A stretch of DNA of 64,000 nucleotides from Pontibacterium sp049603715 (GCA_049603715.1 JBMYSW010000012.1:30169-94168), one strand, 5' to 3'. Shown: positions 53,495 to 62,617, counted from the first letter of the stretch. A program made the numbers and translations. Notes: generated from the letters alone by a model not told the origin.

Positions 53495-54181
53495 TTAGCT
53501 ATTGCTCAGCAGTTCTAGTTGCGTTAACGCCTCTTTGGCTGCGTCCTGCTCAGCTTTACGGCGGTTGGAGCCTTTGCCCAGAGTGGGCTTAGGCAGCAAG
53601 CTGACTTGGCAGCTCACATAAAAAGTTTGCTCGTGTACTTTGCCTTCCACTTTTTCCAGCTCGTAAACTGGCAGTGGTTGGCGATGGCCCTGTAGGTGCT
53701 CTTGCAAACGTGTCTTAGAGTCTTTTTGCGTTTGGCCAAGGTCGAGCTTTTGCAACCGTGGCTCAAACCAACCCAGCACAAAACCCTTTGCCGTAGCCAT
53801 GTCCGAATCAAGGTACATCGCGCCGATAATCGCCTCAACTGCATCCGCTAAAATGGAGTCACGACGATGGCCCCCGCTCTTCATCTCGCCTGAGCCAAGG
53901 TATAGGTATTCACCCAAGCCGTGCTCACGTGCTAACTCTGCAAGGGTTTGACCTTTAACCATAGAGGCACGCAAGCGACTTAGCTGGCCTTCACGTGCCT
54001 TGGGAAACATTTCGTAAAGGCGCTGGGCAATGACAAAGTTAAGAATCGAGTCGCCCAAAAACTCAAGGCGCTCGTTATTTTCTTTACCTTTGCTTCGATG
54101 AGTCATTGCCAAGTGTAAAAGCGACTCATCTTTAAAGGTATAACCTAATTCACGCATTAGGTCAGCAATGGGTTTAATCAA
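53495..54181 (-). CDS. rnc: Ribonuclease III
   Basis: RNase III cleaves double-stranded RNA, including rRNA precursors. The 228 residues have the catalytic motif NERLEFLGDSILNFVIA (about 36-52), DAVEAIIGAMYLDS with the second metal acid, and a C-terminal dsRNA-binding domain ending NRRKAEQDAAKEAL. The start codon is TTG, overlapping the preceding stop (TTGA), which should limit its translation. Classic rnc-era-recO order. Confidence 0.96.
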   Translation of the reverse strand: MIKPIADLMRELGYTFKDESLLHLAMTHRSKGKENNERLEFLGDSILNFVIAQRLYEMFPKAREGQLSRLRASMVKGQTLAELAREHGLGEYLYLGSGEMKSGGHRRDSILADAVEAIIGAMYLDSDMATAKGFVLGWFEPRLQKLDLGQTQKDSKTRLQEHLQGHRQPLPVYELEKVEGKVHEQTFYVSCQVSLLPKPTLGKGSNRRKAEQDAAKEALTQLELLSNS

Positions 54182-54555
54182 GGTGTATTTGCTTCGTATT
54201 GCTTATCAAAGCGAACCATGGCGTCTACGTTAAAGAACATAGGCACCCGCACTTCGTAGTTTAGTTTAATCAAAAGACGATCTTTCTCTTTTTCGAGAAT
54301 CAGAGAGTCGTCTTCTGGTAGCTTAATTTGGTTTATCAAAAACTTTTTGCTCAAGTCACGCTTTAGCTCGCGCGTAGACTTTTGAGTTTCTGACGGTGTT
54401 TGAGTGATGTCAGTTAACACCGAGTCAACAAGATGAAAATCCCAGTAAGCGGGATATAACTTAAAGGCAACGGAGAATATCCCCCCTGCCACCACTAACA
54501 CAACTAAGATGGATAGGAGGCTCGCCCCTTGTTGCTGCTTTAAGCCAGCTTTCAT
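54178..54555 (-). CDS. DUF4845 family membrane protein
   Basis: A 125-residue protein with one hydrophobic N-terminal segment (QQGASLLSILVVLVVAGGIFSVAF, about 9-32) resembling a pilin-like signal, followed by a small soluble domain. It lies between lepB and rnc, the standard place for DUF4845 in Pseudomonas-like genomes; function unknown. The name is from context and the opening motif. Stop overlaps rnc start. Confidence 0.85.
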   Translation of the reverse strand: MKAGLKQQQGASLLSILVVLVVAGGIFSVAFKLYPAYWDFHLVDSVLTDITQTPSETQKSTRELKRDLSKKFLINQIKLPEDDSLILEKEKDRLLIKLNYEVRVPMFFNVDAMVRFDKQYEANTP

Positions 54556-54570
54556 TTGTTCACTCCTTGT

Positions 54571-55386
54571 TTACTGGATCATGCGATTTTCACTAAAGCT
54601 TGGAAAGCTTGCCACGTTAGTCCAACTCATCCATACCGCAAACGCTTTACCCACCAGTAGCTCTTCAGGTACAAAGCCCCAGAAGCGACTGTCATTACTG
54701 TTATCGCGGTTATCACCAATCATAAAGTAATGGCCTTGCGGCACCACCCACTCGTATGAAATACGCGCTGGGGTGTTGTCTTTGTAAATTTCGTGGGTCA
54801 CGCCACCCAAGTTTTCTTCAAATAAAAACTGCTTAGGATTAGTTGGCGGAATTTGCGCCTTGAGCGTGACTTCTTGCTCCACGCCGTTCACAAATAAACG
54901 TTTGTTGTGATAAACGATGGTATCACCAGGCAAACCCACTAAACGTTTAATGTAGTGTACTTTTGGGTTTTCGGGAAACTTAAAAACAACCACATCACCG
55001 CGCTCTGGTTCGCCCAGATCAAGCACTTTAGTACCGATCACAGGTAAACGCAGGCCGTACTCAAACTTGTTGACCAAAATAAAGTCGCCAATTTTGAGTG
55101 TAGGCAGCATAGAGCCCGACGGGATTTGAAAAGGCTCGACAATAAACGAGCGCAGCACCAATACCACCAGCAACACAGGAAACATAGAGCGCCCTGTTTC
55201 TCGCCAGCTTGGCTCATTCACAAGCTTGGTGATTTCTTTATCAGACAGATCACGAGTACGCGGGTTGCTTTTAAGCTCGGCAACTTGGGCTTTGCGGTTA
55301 GACGCAAAAAAGATTGCGTCGATTAACCATACCACACCGCACACGCCGGTCAGCGCCACCAGTATCAGTGCAAAATCTAAATCCAT
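54571..55386 (-). CDS. lepB: Signal peptidase I
   Basis: LepB cuts signal peptides from exported proteins at the periplasmic face of the membrane. The 271-residue protein has two N-terminal membrane helices (about 4-22 and 67-87), the catalytic serine in PSGSMLPTLKIGDFILVNKF, and the general-base lysine in HYIKRLVGLPGD. GDNRDNSNDSRFWGFV near residue 235 is box E. It follows lepA with two bases between. Confidence 0.97.
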   Translation of the reverse strand: MDLDFALILVALTGVCGVVWLIDAIFFASNRKAQVAELKSNPRTRDLSDKEITKLVNEPSWRETGRSMFPVLLVVLVLRSFIVEPFQIPSGSMLPTLKIGDFILVNKFEYGLRLPVIGTKVLDLGEPERGDVVVFKFPENPKVHYIKRLVGLPGDTIVYHNKRLFVNGVEQEVTLKAQIPPTNPKQFLFEENLGGVTHEIYKDNTPARISYEWVVPQGHYFMIGDNRDNSNDSRFWGFVPEELLVGKAFAVWMSWTNVASFPSFSENRMIQ

Positions 55387-55388
55387 GA

Positions 55389-57188
55389 CTATTTATCCAC
55401 TTTTAGTACAGCAAGGAAAGCGTCTTGCGGAATCTCTACGCTACCCACTTGCTTCATTCGCTTTTTACCCTGCTTTTGCTTTTCGAGTAGCTTCTTCTTA
55501 CGGCTCACGTCACCGCCGTAACACTTGGCCAATACGTTTTTACGCAGGGCTTTAACTGTCGTACGGGCAATGATTTTTCCGCCCAGTGCCGCCTGAATCG
55601 CTACATCAAACATTTGACGAGGGATCAAGTCTTTCATCTTTTCACACAACTGACGACCGCGATACTGAGCATTATCTCGGTGCAATATGACAGCTAGTGC
55701 GTCAACTTTTTCGTTGTTAATTAGGATATCCAAACGAACGAGTTTTGCCGGCTCAAAACGAACAAAATTGTATTCGAGCGATGCATAACCACGGGATACT
55801 GACTTAAGGCGATCGAAGAAGTCGAGCACGACTTCCGCCATCGGAATTTCGTAAGTTACCTGCACCTGCGAGCCCACATACAACATGTTTTGTTGTACAC
55901 CACGCTTTTCGATACACAAACCAATCACAGGGCCTAAGTAGTCTTGAGGCACCAAGATGTTTGCTTGCACGATTGGCTCGCGCATCTCGTCAATCAGCGT
56001 TGGGTCAGGCAGCTTAGAGGGGCTATCGATGTGAATAACATCGCCTGTTTTTAGCGCCAACTCGTACACTACTGTGGGTGCAGTTGTAATTAGGTCGAGG
56101 TTGTACTCACGCTCTAGTCGCTCTTGGATGATTTCCATGTGCAGCATTCCCAAGAAGCCACAACGGAAACCAAAGCCCAGTGCGTCTGATGTTTCTGGCT
56201 CGAAGAACAGTGACGCATCGTTTAGCGTCAGTTTATCAAGCGCTTCGCGAAAGTCTTCGTAATCGTCAGAGCTGGTTGGGAACAAGCCCGCGTATACCTT
56301 TGGCTGAACTTTTTGGAAACCCGGTAAACCTTCAACCTCAGGTGTTTTTTGGTGAGTCAGAGTATCACCCACCGGCGCGCCGTGAATTTCTTTGATACCC
56401 GCCACAACATAACCTACCTCGCCTGCGCGAATAATGCCGGTTTCGTGGCGCTTCGGTGTAAAGATACCTACGGCATCCACAACGTGATGCTGACCTGTAG
56501 ATTTAACCAAAATACGGTCTTTCTTTTGTAGCGTGCCTTGCATCACACGTACAAGCGAAACCACACCCAAGTAGTTATCAAACCATGAGTCGATAATCAG
56601 CGCTTGTAGAGGCGCATCAACATCGCCTTGTGGTGCTGGCACGTTTGCAACAATTGCTTCGAGTACGTCTTCGATACCCATGCCGCTTTTTGCAGAACAA
56701 GGCACAGCACTGGTCGCATCAATACCAATAACTTCCTCAATTTCAACACGTACACGGTCAGGCTCAGCTTGCGGCAAGTCCATTTTGTTTAGAACAGGCA
56801 CCACTTCTAAGCCTTGCTCAATGGCGGTATAACAGTTAGCCACCGACTGCGCCTCAACACCCTGCGCCGCGTCTACCACAAGTAACGCACCTTCACAGGC
56901 AGACAAAGAGCGTGATACTTCGTACGAGAAGTCCACGTGCCCTGGGGTATCGATAAAGTTAAGCTGGTAGGTTTTTCCGTCTTTTGCTTGGTAATCGAGA
57001 GTTACACTCTGAGCTTTGATGGTAATACCGCGCTCACGCTCAATATCCATTGAGTCCAGCACTTGCGCTTCCATTTCACGGTCAGAAAGGCCGCCACAGG
57101 TTTGGATGAAACGATCGGCGAGTGTGGACTTACCGTGGTCGATGTGGGCGATAATAGAAAAGTTACGAATATGATCCAAATTACTCAC
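55389..57188 (-). CDS. lepA: Elongation factor 4 (LepA)
   Basis: LepA is a ribosomal GTPase that affects translation initiation and stalled ribosomes. The frame is open back to 57449, but homologues start at (M)SNLDHIRNFSIIAHIDHG. Here that is GTG 57188, giving 599 residues, exactly the E. coli length. G motifs are HIDHGKSTL, DTPGHVDF and NKMDLP; the C-terminal domain with KRMKQVGSVEIPQDAFLAVL is intact. First gene of the operon to acpS. Confidence 0.97.
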   Translation of the reverse strand: MSNLDHIRNFSIIAHIDHGKSTLADRFIQTCGGLSDREMEAQVLDSMDIERERGITIKAQSVTLDYQAKDGKTYQLNFIDTPGHVDFSYEVSRSLSACEGALLVVDAAQGVEAQSVANCYTAIEQGLEVVPVLNKMDLPQAEPDRVRVEIEEVIGIDATSAVPCSAKSGMGIEDVLEAIVANVPAPQGDVDAPLQALIIDSWFDNYLGVVSLVRVMQGTLQKKDRILVKSTGQHHVVDAVGIFTPKRHETGIIRAGEVGYVVAGIKEIHGAPVGDTLTHQKTPEVEGLPGFQKVQPKVYAGLFPTSSDDYEDFREALDKLTLNDASLFFEPETSDALGFGFRCGFLGMLHMEIIQERLEREYNLDLITTAPTVVYELALKTGDVIHIDSPSKLPDPTLIDEMREPIVQANILVPQDYLGPVIGLCIEKRGVQQNMLYVGSQVQVTYEIPMAEVVLDFFDRLKSVSRGYASLEYNFVRFEPAKLVRLDILINNEKVDALAVILHRDNAQYRGRQLCEKMKDLIPRQMFDVAIQAALGGKIIARTTVKALRKNVLAKCYGGDVSRKKKLLEKQKQGKKRMKQVGSVEIPQDAFLAVLKVDK

Positions 57189-57307
57189 GAGTGCTCGCTC
57201 TACAGATTTGAACGGATAAACAAGGTGGAAGAGTTTACAGCATTTGCGCCTTTGCGACCAACAAATGCGGTGTCCCCCAAGGGGAAAAGGGAGGGAAAAG
57301 AGAGGGA

Positions 57308-57338
57308 AACTCACCCTCAAACACACTGAGGGTGAGTT
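57308..57338 (-). terminator. Hairpin between mucD and lepA
   Basis: A 12-bp perfect stem, AACTCACCCTCA with TGAGGGTGAGTT, and a 7-base loop. On the minus strand a pyrimidine-rich tail (TTCCCTCTCTTTTCCC) follows, so partial termination after mucD is likely. Confidence 0.6.
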
Positions 57339-57351
57339 GTAGCGCCGAGGC

Positions 57352-58770
57352 TTAGTCGACTCGAAGCGGAAGGAACATTGGGTTACCACGGCGAACAATG
57401 CGCAATGGCACTGGGCGACCTTCAGGTAAACGAGAAACAACGTCCTCAAATGACTCTAGGGAATCTACTGTCATGCCGTTAATCGAAGTGATCACATCGC
57501 CAATCACAAGGCCAGCACGGGCACCCGCGCCCTCTTGTACCTCACTCACCACAACACCACCGTAGATTCGCCATTGCTTACGCAGCTCTTCATCAAGCGG
57601 CTTAACAACAATCGCTAGGGCGTTATCGCCCGATGTGTCTGGTTTGGCAATACGCGACTGCGCAATTTCATCGTTGCTCGGCAACACGCCAATACGAATC
57701 GTTAGGTTTTCTTTGCGACCATCTCGCAGCACGACAACTGCAGCACGCGTACCCGGTTTTACCCTGCCAACCAACGGAGGCAAGTCTGAGGAACGCTCTA
57801 CCGCTTCGCCATCAAAGCGCAAAATAATATCACCCGAGGCCAAACCGCCCTCTAGGGCTGGGCTGTCAGCAAAGACATTCGAAACCAATGCTCCCTCTGG
57901 CTTATCTAAACCAAAGCTTGCTGCCAGCTCGTTAGTTACTTCTTGAATTTCAACACCTAACCAACCACGCTCCACACGACCTTTGTCTTTAAGCTGATCG
58001 GCAACGTTTAGCGCCACGCGGGTTGGAATCGCAAATGACAGCCCCATAAAGCCGCCAGATCGGGTGTAGATTTGTGAGTTTACACCCACAACCTCACCCG
58101 CAAGGTTGAACAGTGGACCACCAGAGTTACCTGGATTAATGGCAACATCGGTTTGAATAAAGGGCACGTAACGGTCGCCACCCAAAGAGCGGCCTTTCGC
58201 ACTGACAATGCCCGACGTCACTGAGTGATCAAAACCAAAGGGGGAACCAATCGCCAGCACCCACTCACCCACTTCAAGTGCATCAGAGTCGCCTAGCTTA
58301 GCCGTCGGCAAGCCCTTCGCTTCAATTTTTAAAACCGCAATATCCGACTCTTTATCTGAGCCAATGATCTCTGCGGGCAGTTCGCGACGATCAGACAAGC
58401 GAACAATCACTTCGTCCGCACCATCAATCACATGGTGATTGGTCATGATGTAGCCGTCAGAGCTGATAATAAAACCAGAGCCGAGCGACTGTGGCGTTGG
58501 CTTGGCGTCAGGGTATTGTCGACGCGGCTGCCCTTGCTCTGGCATTTGGAAAAAGTGACGAAAGATTTCTGGAATCTGCTGATTAGGGTCATTAAAGGGA
58601 TGACGCTGATAAGCGGCTCTTTCGACCTTTTGAATGGTACTAATGTTCACCACCGCGGGTGATACTTGTTTCACTAAGGTTTTAAAGTCCGGCAGCTGCG
58701 CCGCAAAGGCTTGCACCGAAAAGACCAAAGCTAAAAATGCATAAATAGAATAAAAACGGCGTTTATTCAT
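57352..58770 (-). CDS. mucD: Periplasmic serine protease DegP/MucD
   Basis: A 472-residue HtrA protease and chaperone with a signal peptide ending AFA (24). The trypsin-like domain has the catalytic histidine in TNHHVI, aspartate in ESDIAVLKI and serine in NPGNSGGPLFN. Two PDZ domains follow (about 270-360 and 375-465). In Pseudomonas MucD controls the sigma-E (AlgU) pathway by removing misfolded proteins. It follows rseC by 15 bases, so it belongs to the sigma-E operon. Confidence 0.97.
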   Translation of the reverse strand: MNKRRFYSIYAFLALVFSVQAFAAQLPDFKTLVKQVSPAVVNISTIQKVERAAYQRHPFNDPNQQIPEIFRHFFQMPEQGQPRRQYPDAKPTPQSLGSGFIISSDGYIMTNHHVIDGADEVIVRLSDRRELPAEIIGSDKESDIAVLKIEAKGLPTAKLGDSDALEVGEWVLAIGSPFGFDHSVTSGIVSAKGRSLGGDRYVPFIQTDVAINPGNSGGPLFNLAGEVVGVNSQIYTRSGGFMGLSFAIPTRVALNVADQLKDKGRVERGWLGVEIQEVTNELAASFGLDKPEGALVSNVFADSPALEGGLASGDIILRFDGEAVERSSDLPPLVGRVKPGTRAAVVVLRDGRKENLTIRIGVLPSNDEIAQSRIAKPDTSGDNALAIVVKPLDEELRKQWRIYGGVVVSEVQEGAGARAGLVIGDVITSINGMTVDSLESFEDVVSRLPEGRPVPLRIVRRGNPMFLPLRVD

Positions 58771-58785
58771 ACATCAAGTCTCCAA

Positions 58786-59220
58786 TCAAACAACACGTAG
58801 CAATATAGGGTGGTAATTGGACGTTTTTGCCAACCAACGACTTACAAAGCGCACGCCACCAAGGCCCGCTAATAAGCCCAGCACCGAGCACAAAATAACC
58901 CAAGGCTCAGCCAAAAGATATTGTGACGCGGCAAAGCCCGCAAAAAACATAAACACAATGGGAAGGAGGTATTGCAGCAAAGACATATTCAAAAATGCCT
59001 TTTCTTCGATACCGATAATCGCTTGATCGAGCGCATTAACGACCAAGTTAGATGGGTTTTCTACATTTATAACGACAGGTTTGGAGCCGAGCATATCTGA
59101 CATCATGCCTTGGCTGCAGCTAGACTTAGACTGACAGGCAGCACAAGCGCTCACTTTTACACTTTCGACCCAAACCCCTTGATGATCAACAGCAACTACT
59201 TTGACTTGCTCTTCTAGCAT
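58786..59220 (-). CDS. rseC: SoxR/sigma-E reducing protein RseC
   Basis: A 144-residue inner-membrane protein with a cysteine cluster at the N-terminus (CAACQSKSSCSQGMM, about residues 24-38) and two membrane helices (about 80-98 and 105-122), the family layout. RseC positively affects sigma-E and takes part in SoxR reduction in E. coli. Its start overlaps the rseA stop by one base (TAATG). In Pseudomonas this position is mucC. Confidence 0.92.
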   Translation of the reverse strand: MLEEQVKVVAVDHQGVWVESVKVSACAACQSKSSCSQGMMSDMLGSKPVVINVENPSNLVVNALDQAIIGIEEKAFLNMSLLQYLLPIVFMFFAGFAASQYLLAEPWVILCSVLGLLAGLGGVRFVSRWLAKTSNYHPILLRVV

Positions 59221-60101
59221 TACTCATCTCTTAAAGGCACCACCGAAGACAGCACACGCTCAGCGTCAGCCATTTCGAGGTTACCCACAACCGCAATAAA
59301 GACTTCACCTACCGGCTTGCCCACCGCAACAAGGCCGTTACCTTGGATACGTCCCGTAGGTAAACCTTGGCGGCCTAACGGCTCAACCGAGACAGAGAAA
59401 CTAACATTATCCGAGGCAAAAGACACCACCTCAGAGCCACTCGCAAATACGTGCTCGTTTACACGACGAATCCCCTCAGGCAACCAAGCCACATCCCAAT
59501 GAGGCTTTAAGTTGCTTTGCACAAACTGGTGCTGAGTAAGATAACGTGCCACGCCACGCTCTAACTGCTCTTGAGTCGACAAATCAGTAGCGGCACTTAC
59601 AACAGGTTCTGGCTCGGCCACAGAGAGCTGCGTGCGCTGAAAGTTTTCAGGAGTAGAAAAGGCAGGAATATCAACTTGAACACGGGTATCAACATGGCTA
59701 GGTGCTTCGCCATTGATAACAGCCGTATATTGCGACCCAAGCACAACTACAGCAGTCACCGTGGCGGCCACGGCCATGCTGGTGAGCGACTTCCACATCG
59801 CACTCATTTTGCCGTCATCATTGGCAGCGACAGTAGCCGCTTTGAAATCTTTAGGCTGATCGGTATTTTGCTCTAACGGGCCAATGGCCGCGATGCTTTC
59901 CATCACCGATGCGGATATATCGGGTGTTTTAGCCGTTGCGCCCGGTAAGCGATGCATGACAGCACGCGCACGGTTGTAACTTTCCCACGCCTGAGAAGCA
60001 CTGTCGTCAGACTTGAGCTCCTTAAGCAAGCGCCGGAATTCAAGCTCTGTTAGTTCGCCATCCATTAACGCAGAAAACAACGCTTTTGTCTGTTCAGACA
60101 T
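59220..60101 (-). CDS. rseA: Anti-sigma factor RseA fused to RseB C-terminal domain
   Basis: A 293-residue membrane protein from ATG 60101, with AAGGTG before it. The cytoplasmic sigma-E-binding domain (about 5-52) has LFSALMDGELTELEFRRLLKEL; one helix crosses the membrane (about 106-122). The periplasmic end, residues 198-290, looks like the C-terminal domain of RseB/MucB: WLPEGIRRV, SDNVSFSVSVEP, then GEVFIAVVGNLEMADAERVL. No rseB gene exists between rseA and rseC, where it normally lies. So part of RseB seems joined to the anti-sigma factor. Assignment of that domain is by eye and should be tested by profile search. Confidence 0.85.
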   Translation of the reverse strand: MSEQTKALFSALMDGELTELEFRRLLKELKSDDSASQAWESYNRARAVMHRLPGATAKTPDISASVMESIAAIGPLEQNTDQPKDFKAATVAANDDGKMSAMWKSLTSMAVAATVTAVVVLGSQYTAVINGEAPSHVDTRVQVDIPAFSTPENFQRTQLSVAEPEPVVSAATDLSTQEQLERGVARYLTQHQFVQSNLKPHWDVAWLPEGIRRVNEHVFASGSEVVSFASDNVSFSVSVEPLGRQGLPTGRIQGNGLVAVGKPVGEVFIAVVGNLEMADAERVLSSVVPLRDE

Positions 60102-60136
60102 ATATACACCTTCAGTTGATTCTTTCATTGCTTCGC

Positions 60137-60724
60137 CTAGTTAATTAAAAACGGGCGAAGCTCTGCATCGATTGCTTCCCTGGCCCTAAAAATACGGGAC
60201 CGAACGGTGCCAACAGGACACCCCATCACTTCAGATATTTCTTCATAACTCATCCCTTCAAATTCGCGAAGGGACAAGGCAATACGTAAATCGTCCGAAA
60301 GCCCTTCCATTACTTTGACAAGAGCTTCGTGCATTTCATCTCGGTTCAGCTGATTCTCGGGCGTTTCTACCTCGTCGAGACCATTCTCAGCTTGTGTTAA
60401 ATAAGCATCGTCGATCAACACATCAGCTGCTGGCGGCCTTCGCCCCATCGCAACCAAATGGTTTTTTGCCGCATTAATCGCAATGCGGTAAAGCCAAGTA
60501 TAAAACGAGCTATCACCGCGAAAGCTTGGCAATGCCTTGTAAGCCTTAATAAAGGCTTCTTGCGACACATCAAGCGCTTCGCTTTGATCCGTGACATAAC
60601 GCGAAATCAACGCAATGACTCGGCTCTGATATTTTTTTACCAGCAAGTCGAACGCTCGAAAGTCTCCGGCCTGCACCCGCTCAACGAGTTGCCTATCTAC
60701 TAACGCTTCAACATCTTGCGACAC
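60137..60724 (-). CDS. rpoE: RNA polymerase sigma-E factor (RpoE/AlgU)
   Basis: An ECF sigma factor for envelope stress. The 195 residues closely follow E. coli RpoE: region 2 with SQEAFIKAYKALPSFRGDS and YTWLYRIAINAAKN, region 4 with LSLREFEGMSYEEISEVMG and PVGTVRSRIFRAREAID. Start is GTG 60724. A sigma-E-type promoter 137-164 bases upstream suggests autoregulation. rseA begins 35 bases after the rpoE stop; rseC and mucD complete the operon. Confidence 0.97.
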   Translation of the reverse strand: MSQDVEALVDRQLVERVQAGDFRAFDLLVKKYQSRVIALISRYVTDQSEALDVSQEAFIKAYKALPSFRGDSSFYTWLYRIAINAAKNHLVAMGRRPPAADVLIDDAYLTQAENGLDEVETPENQLNRDEMHEALVKVMEGLSDDLRIALSLREFEGMSYEEISEVMGCPVGTVRSRIFRAREAIDAELRPFLIN

Positions 60725-60860
60725 TGCACATCCTTACCAATAAAAGTCCAAACCGGTTTTAGTTACGTAATTTACGCCAACCTATTAGAACAATGCTAAG
60801 GCTTACTAACGACAATGCAATAGCCGAATGTTAAAAACCGAAATAACTTAAACCTCTTTG

Positions 60861-60888
60861 TATGAACACAAAGGTTCTGAAAAGTTCC
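60861..60888 (-). promoter_or_regulatory. Sigma-E-type promoter of rpoE
   Basis: On the minus strand GGAACTTT (60888-60881), a 16-base spacer after GAACTT, and TCATA (60865-60861). The -35 is a perfect match to the sigma-E/AlgU consensus GAACTT; the -10 is one or two bases off TCTGA/TCAAA. Predicted leader about 130 bases. Confidence 0.75.
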
Positions 60889-60919
60889 CATAAAAACAAA
60901 AGTTTTCGTTTTTTCTGCT

Positions 60920-60949
60920 TTGCGATCTAACAAAGCCTTAAGGCATAAT
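60920..60949 (+). promoter_or_regulatory. Candidate nadB promoter
   Basis: TTGCGA (60920-60925), 18 bases, CATAAT (60944-60949), 32 bases before the nadB start. Divergent from the rpoE promoter 32 bases away. Confidence 0.6.
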
Positions 60950-60981
60950 CGTCGTACTAGACTAATAATAAGGAACACTTC

Positions 60982-62577
60982 ATGACAGTCTCCCATCATT
61001 ACGATGCCGTGATTATCGGCAGCGGCGCTGCAGGGCTTACCTTGGCGTTGCATCTCGCCCCTCATGCCAAGGTAGCGGTATTGAGCAAGGGAGACTTAAC
61101 CAGTGGATCGACATGGCAGGCCCAAGGCGGCATCGCTGCCGTGCTTGATATTACGGACAGTACCGAAAACCACACCCAAGACACACTGAGTGCAGGCTCA
61201 TTTTTAAGTAATGAACAAGCCGTGCGTTACACCGTGGAGCACGGGCGTGAAAGTATTGAATGGCTGATCGACCAAGGCGTGCCTTTTACCAAGTCTGAGT
61301 CTGACTTCCACCTCACGAAGGAGGGTGGCCACTCGCACCGCCGCATTATTCATGCAGCCGACGCCACCGGAAAAGCGATGCACCAAACGCTTATCCAAAA
61401 GGCCAAAGAAAGCGACAACATTGACGTATTTGAAGGGTACACCGCGGTCGATTTAGTCACGCGTAACAAACTTAAACTGCCCAAAAACCGTTGTATCGGT
61501 GTTTATGCGCTTAACAACGCAACTGACCATGTTGAGGTGTTTAACTCACCTAACACGATTCTGGCCACAGGCGGGGCTTCAAAAGCTTACCTTTATACAA
61601 GTAATCCAGACGGCGCTACCGGCGATGGTATCGCCATGGCTTGGCGCGCGGGCTGTCGCGTGGCCAACCTTGAGTTCAACCAGTTTCACCCCACCTGTTT
61701 ATACCACCCAAAAGCTAAATCGTTTTTGATTACCGAAGCGGTTCGAGGTGAAGGTGGACACCTACTACTCCCTAATGGCGAACGCTTTATGACCCGCTTT
61801 GACCCGCGCGGTGAATTAGCACCAAGGGACATTGTTGCTCGTGCCATTGACCACGAAATGAAGCGCTTGGGCTGTACTCACTTATTGCTCGACATCTCGC
61901 ACAAGCCAGCGGATTTTGTAAAAGAGCACTTCCCGACCATCTACAAGCGCTGCTTAGAGTTAGGTATCGACATCACCCAAGAGCCAATACCCATTGTACC
62001 TGCAGCTCACTACACCTGTGGTGGTGTCATGGCCGACAAGCACGGCCAGACCGATGTCGCTGGCTTGTATGCCATTGGTGAAACCGCATTTACCGGCCTA
62101 CACGGCGCTAATCGTCTGGCGAGTAACTCGTTACTAGAGTGTTTAGTTTATGGTCGCTCTGCAGCTCAGCGCATTATTGAACAGCTAGATATACCTATTG
62201 ATGCACCAAGTATTCCAGCATGGGATGAGAGCCAGGTAACTGACTCAGATGAAGACGTAGTTATTTCGCACAACTGGGATGAGCTACGTCGTTTTATGTG
62301 GGACTACGTAGGTATTGTGCGCACAAACAAGCGTTTACAGCGCGCTAAACACCGCGTTGATATGCTGCAAAAAGAAATCACTGAGTTTTACAGTAATTAC
62401 AAAGTCAGCAAAAACTTAATCGAGATGCGTAACCTTGCAGTCGTTTCTGACCTGATTATTCGCTCAGCCATGCTCAGGCAAGAAAGCCGAGGTCTACACT
62501 TCTCACTAAACTACCCACAGCAAAACGCCGAGGCACTGGATACAGTACTCACGCCTGTTAACTATCAGTGGAAGTAA
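60982..62577 (+). CDS. nadB: L-aspartate oxidase
   Basis: NadB oxidises aspartate to iminoaspartate in NAD synthesis, with FAD. The 531 residues have the dinucleotide motif AVIIGSGAAGLTLAL, then QGGIAAVLD, the HSHRRIIHAADATGKAM active-site region and TGLHGANRLASNSLLECLVYG near residue 370. Length is close to E. coli (540). It stands divergent to rpoE, the same arrangement as in E. coli. nadA is elsewhere. Confidence 0.97.
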   Translation: MTVSHHYDAVIIGSGAAGLTLALHLAPHAKVAVLSKGDLTSGSTWQAQGGIAAVLDITDSTENHTQDTLSAGSFLSNEQAVRYTVEHGRESIEWLIDQGVPFTKSESDFHLTKEGGHSHRRIIHAADATGKAMHQTLIQKAKESDNIDVFEGYTAVDLVTRNKLKLPKNRCIGVYALNNATDHVEVFNSPNTILATGGASKAYLYTSNPDGATGDGIAMAWRAGCRVANLEFNQFHPTCLYHPKAKSFLITEAVRGEGGHLLLPNGERFMTRFDPRGELAPRDIVARAIDHEMKRLGCTHLLLDISHKPADFVKEHFPTIYKRCLELGIDITQEPIPIVPAAHYTCGGVMADKHGQTDVAGLYAIGETAFTGLHGANRLASNSLLECLVYGRSAAQRIIEQLDIPIDAPSIPAWDESQVTDSDEDVVISHNWDELRRFMWDYVGIVRTNKRLQRAKHRVDMLQKEITEFYSNYKVSKNLIEMRNLAVVSDLIIRSAMLRQESRGLHFSLNYPQQNAEALDTVLTPVNYQWK

Positions 62578-62617
62578 CCACTCACAAAGTGCAGGCTTAC
62601 TATAGCGCTAGCTCTAG

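Noticed and set aside
55389..57449. LepA with an 87-residue N-terminal extension
   Set aside because: The extra part is unlike any LepA, includes the intergenic hairpin, and the GTG at 57188 gives the exact family length.
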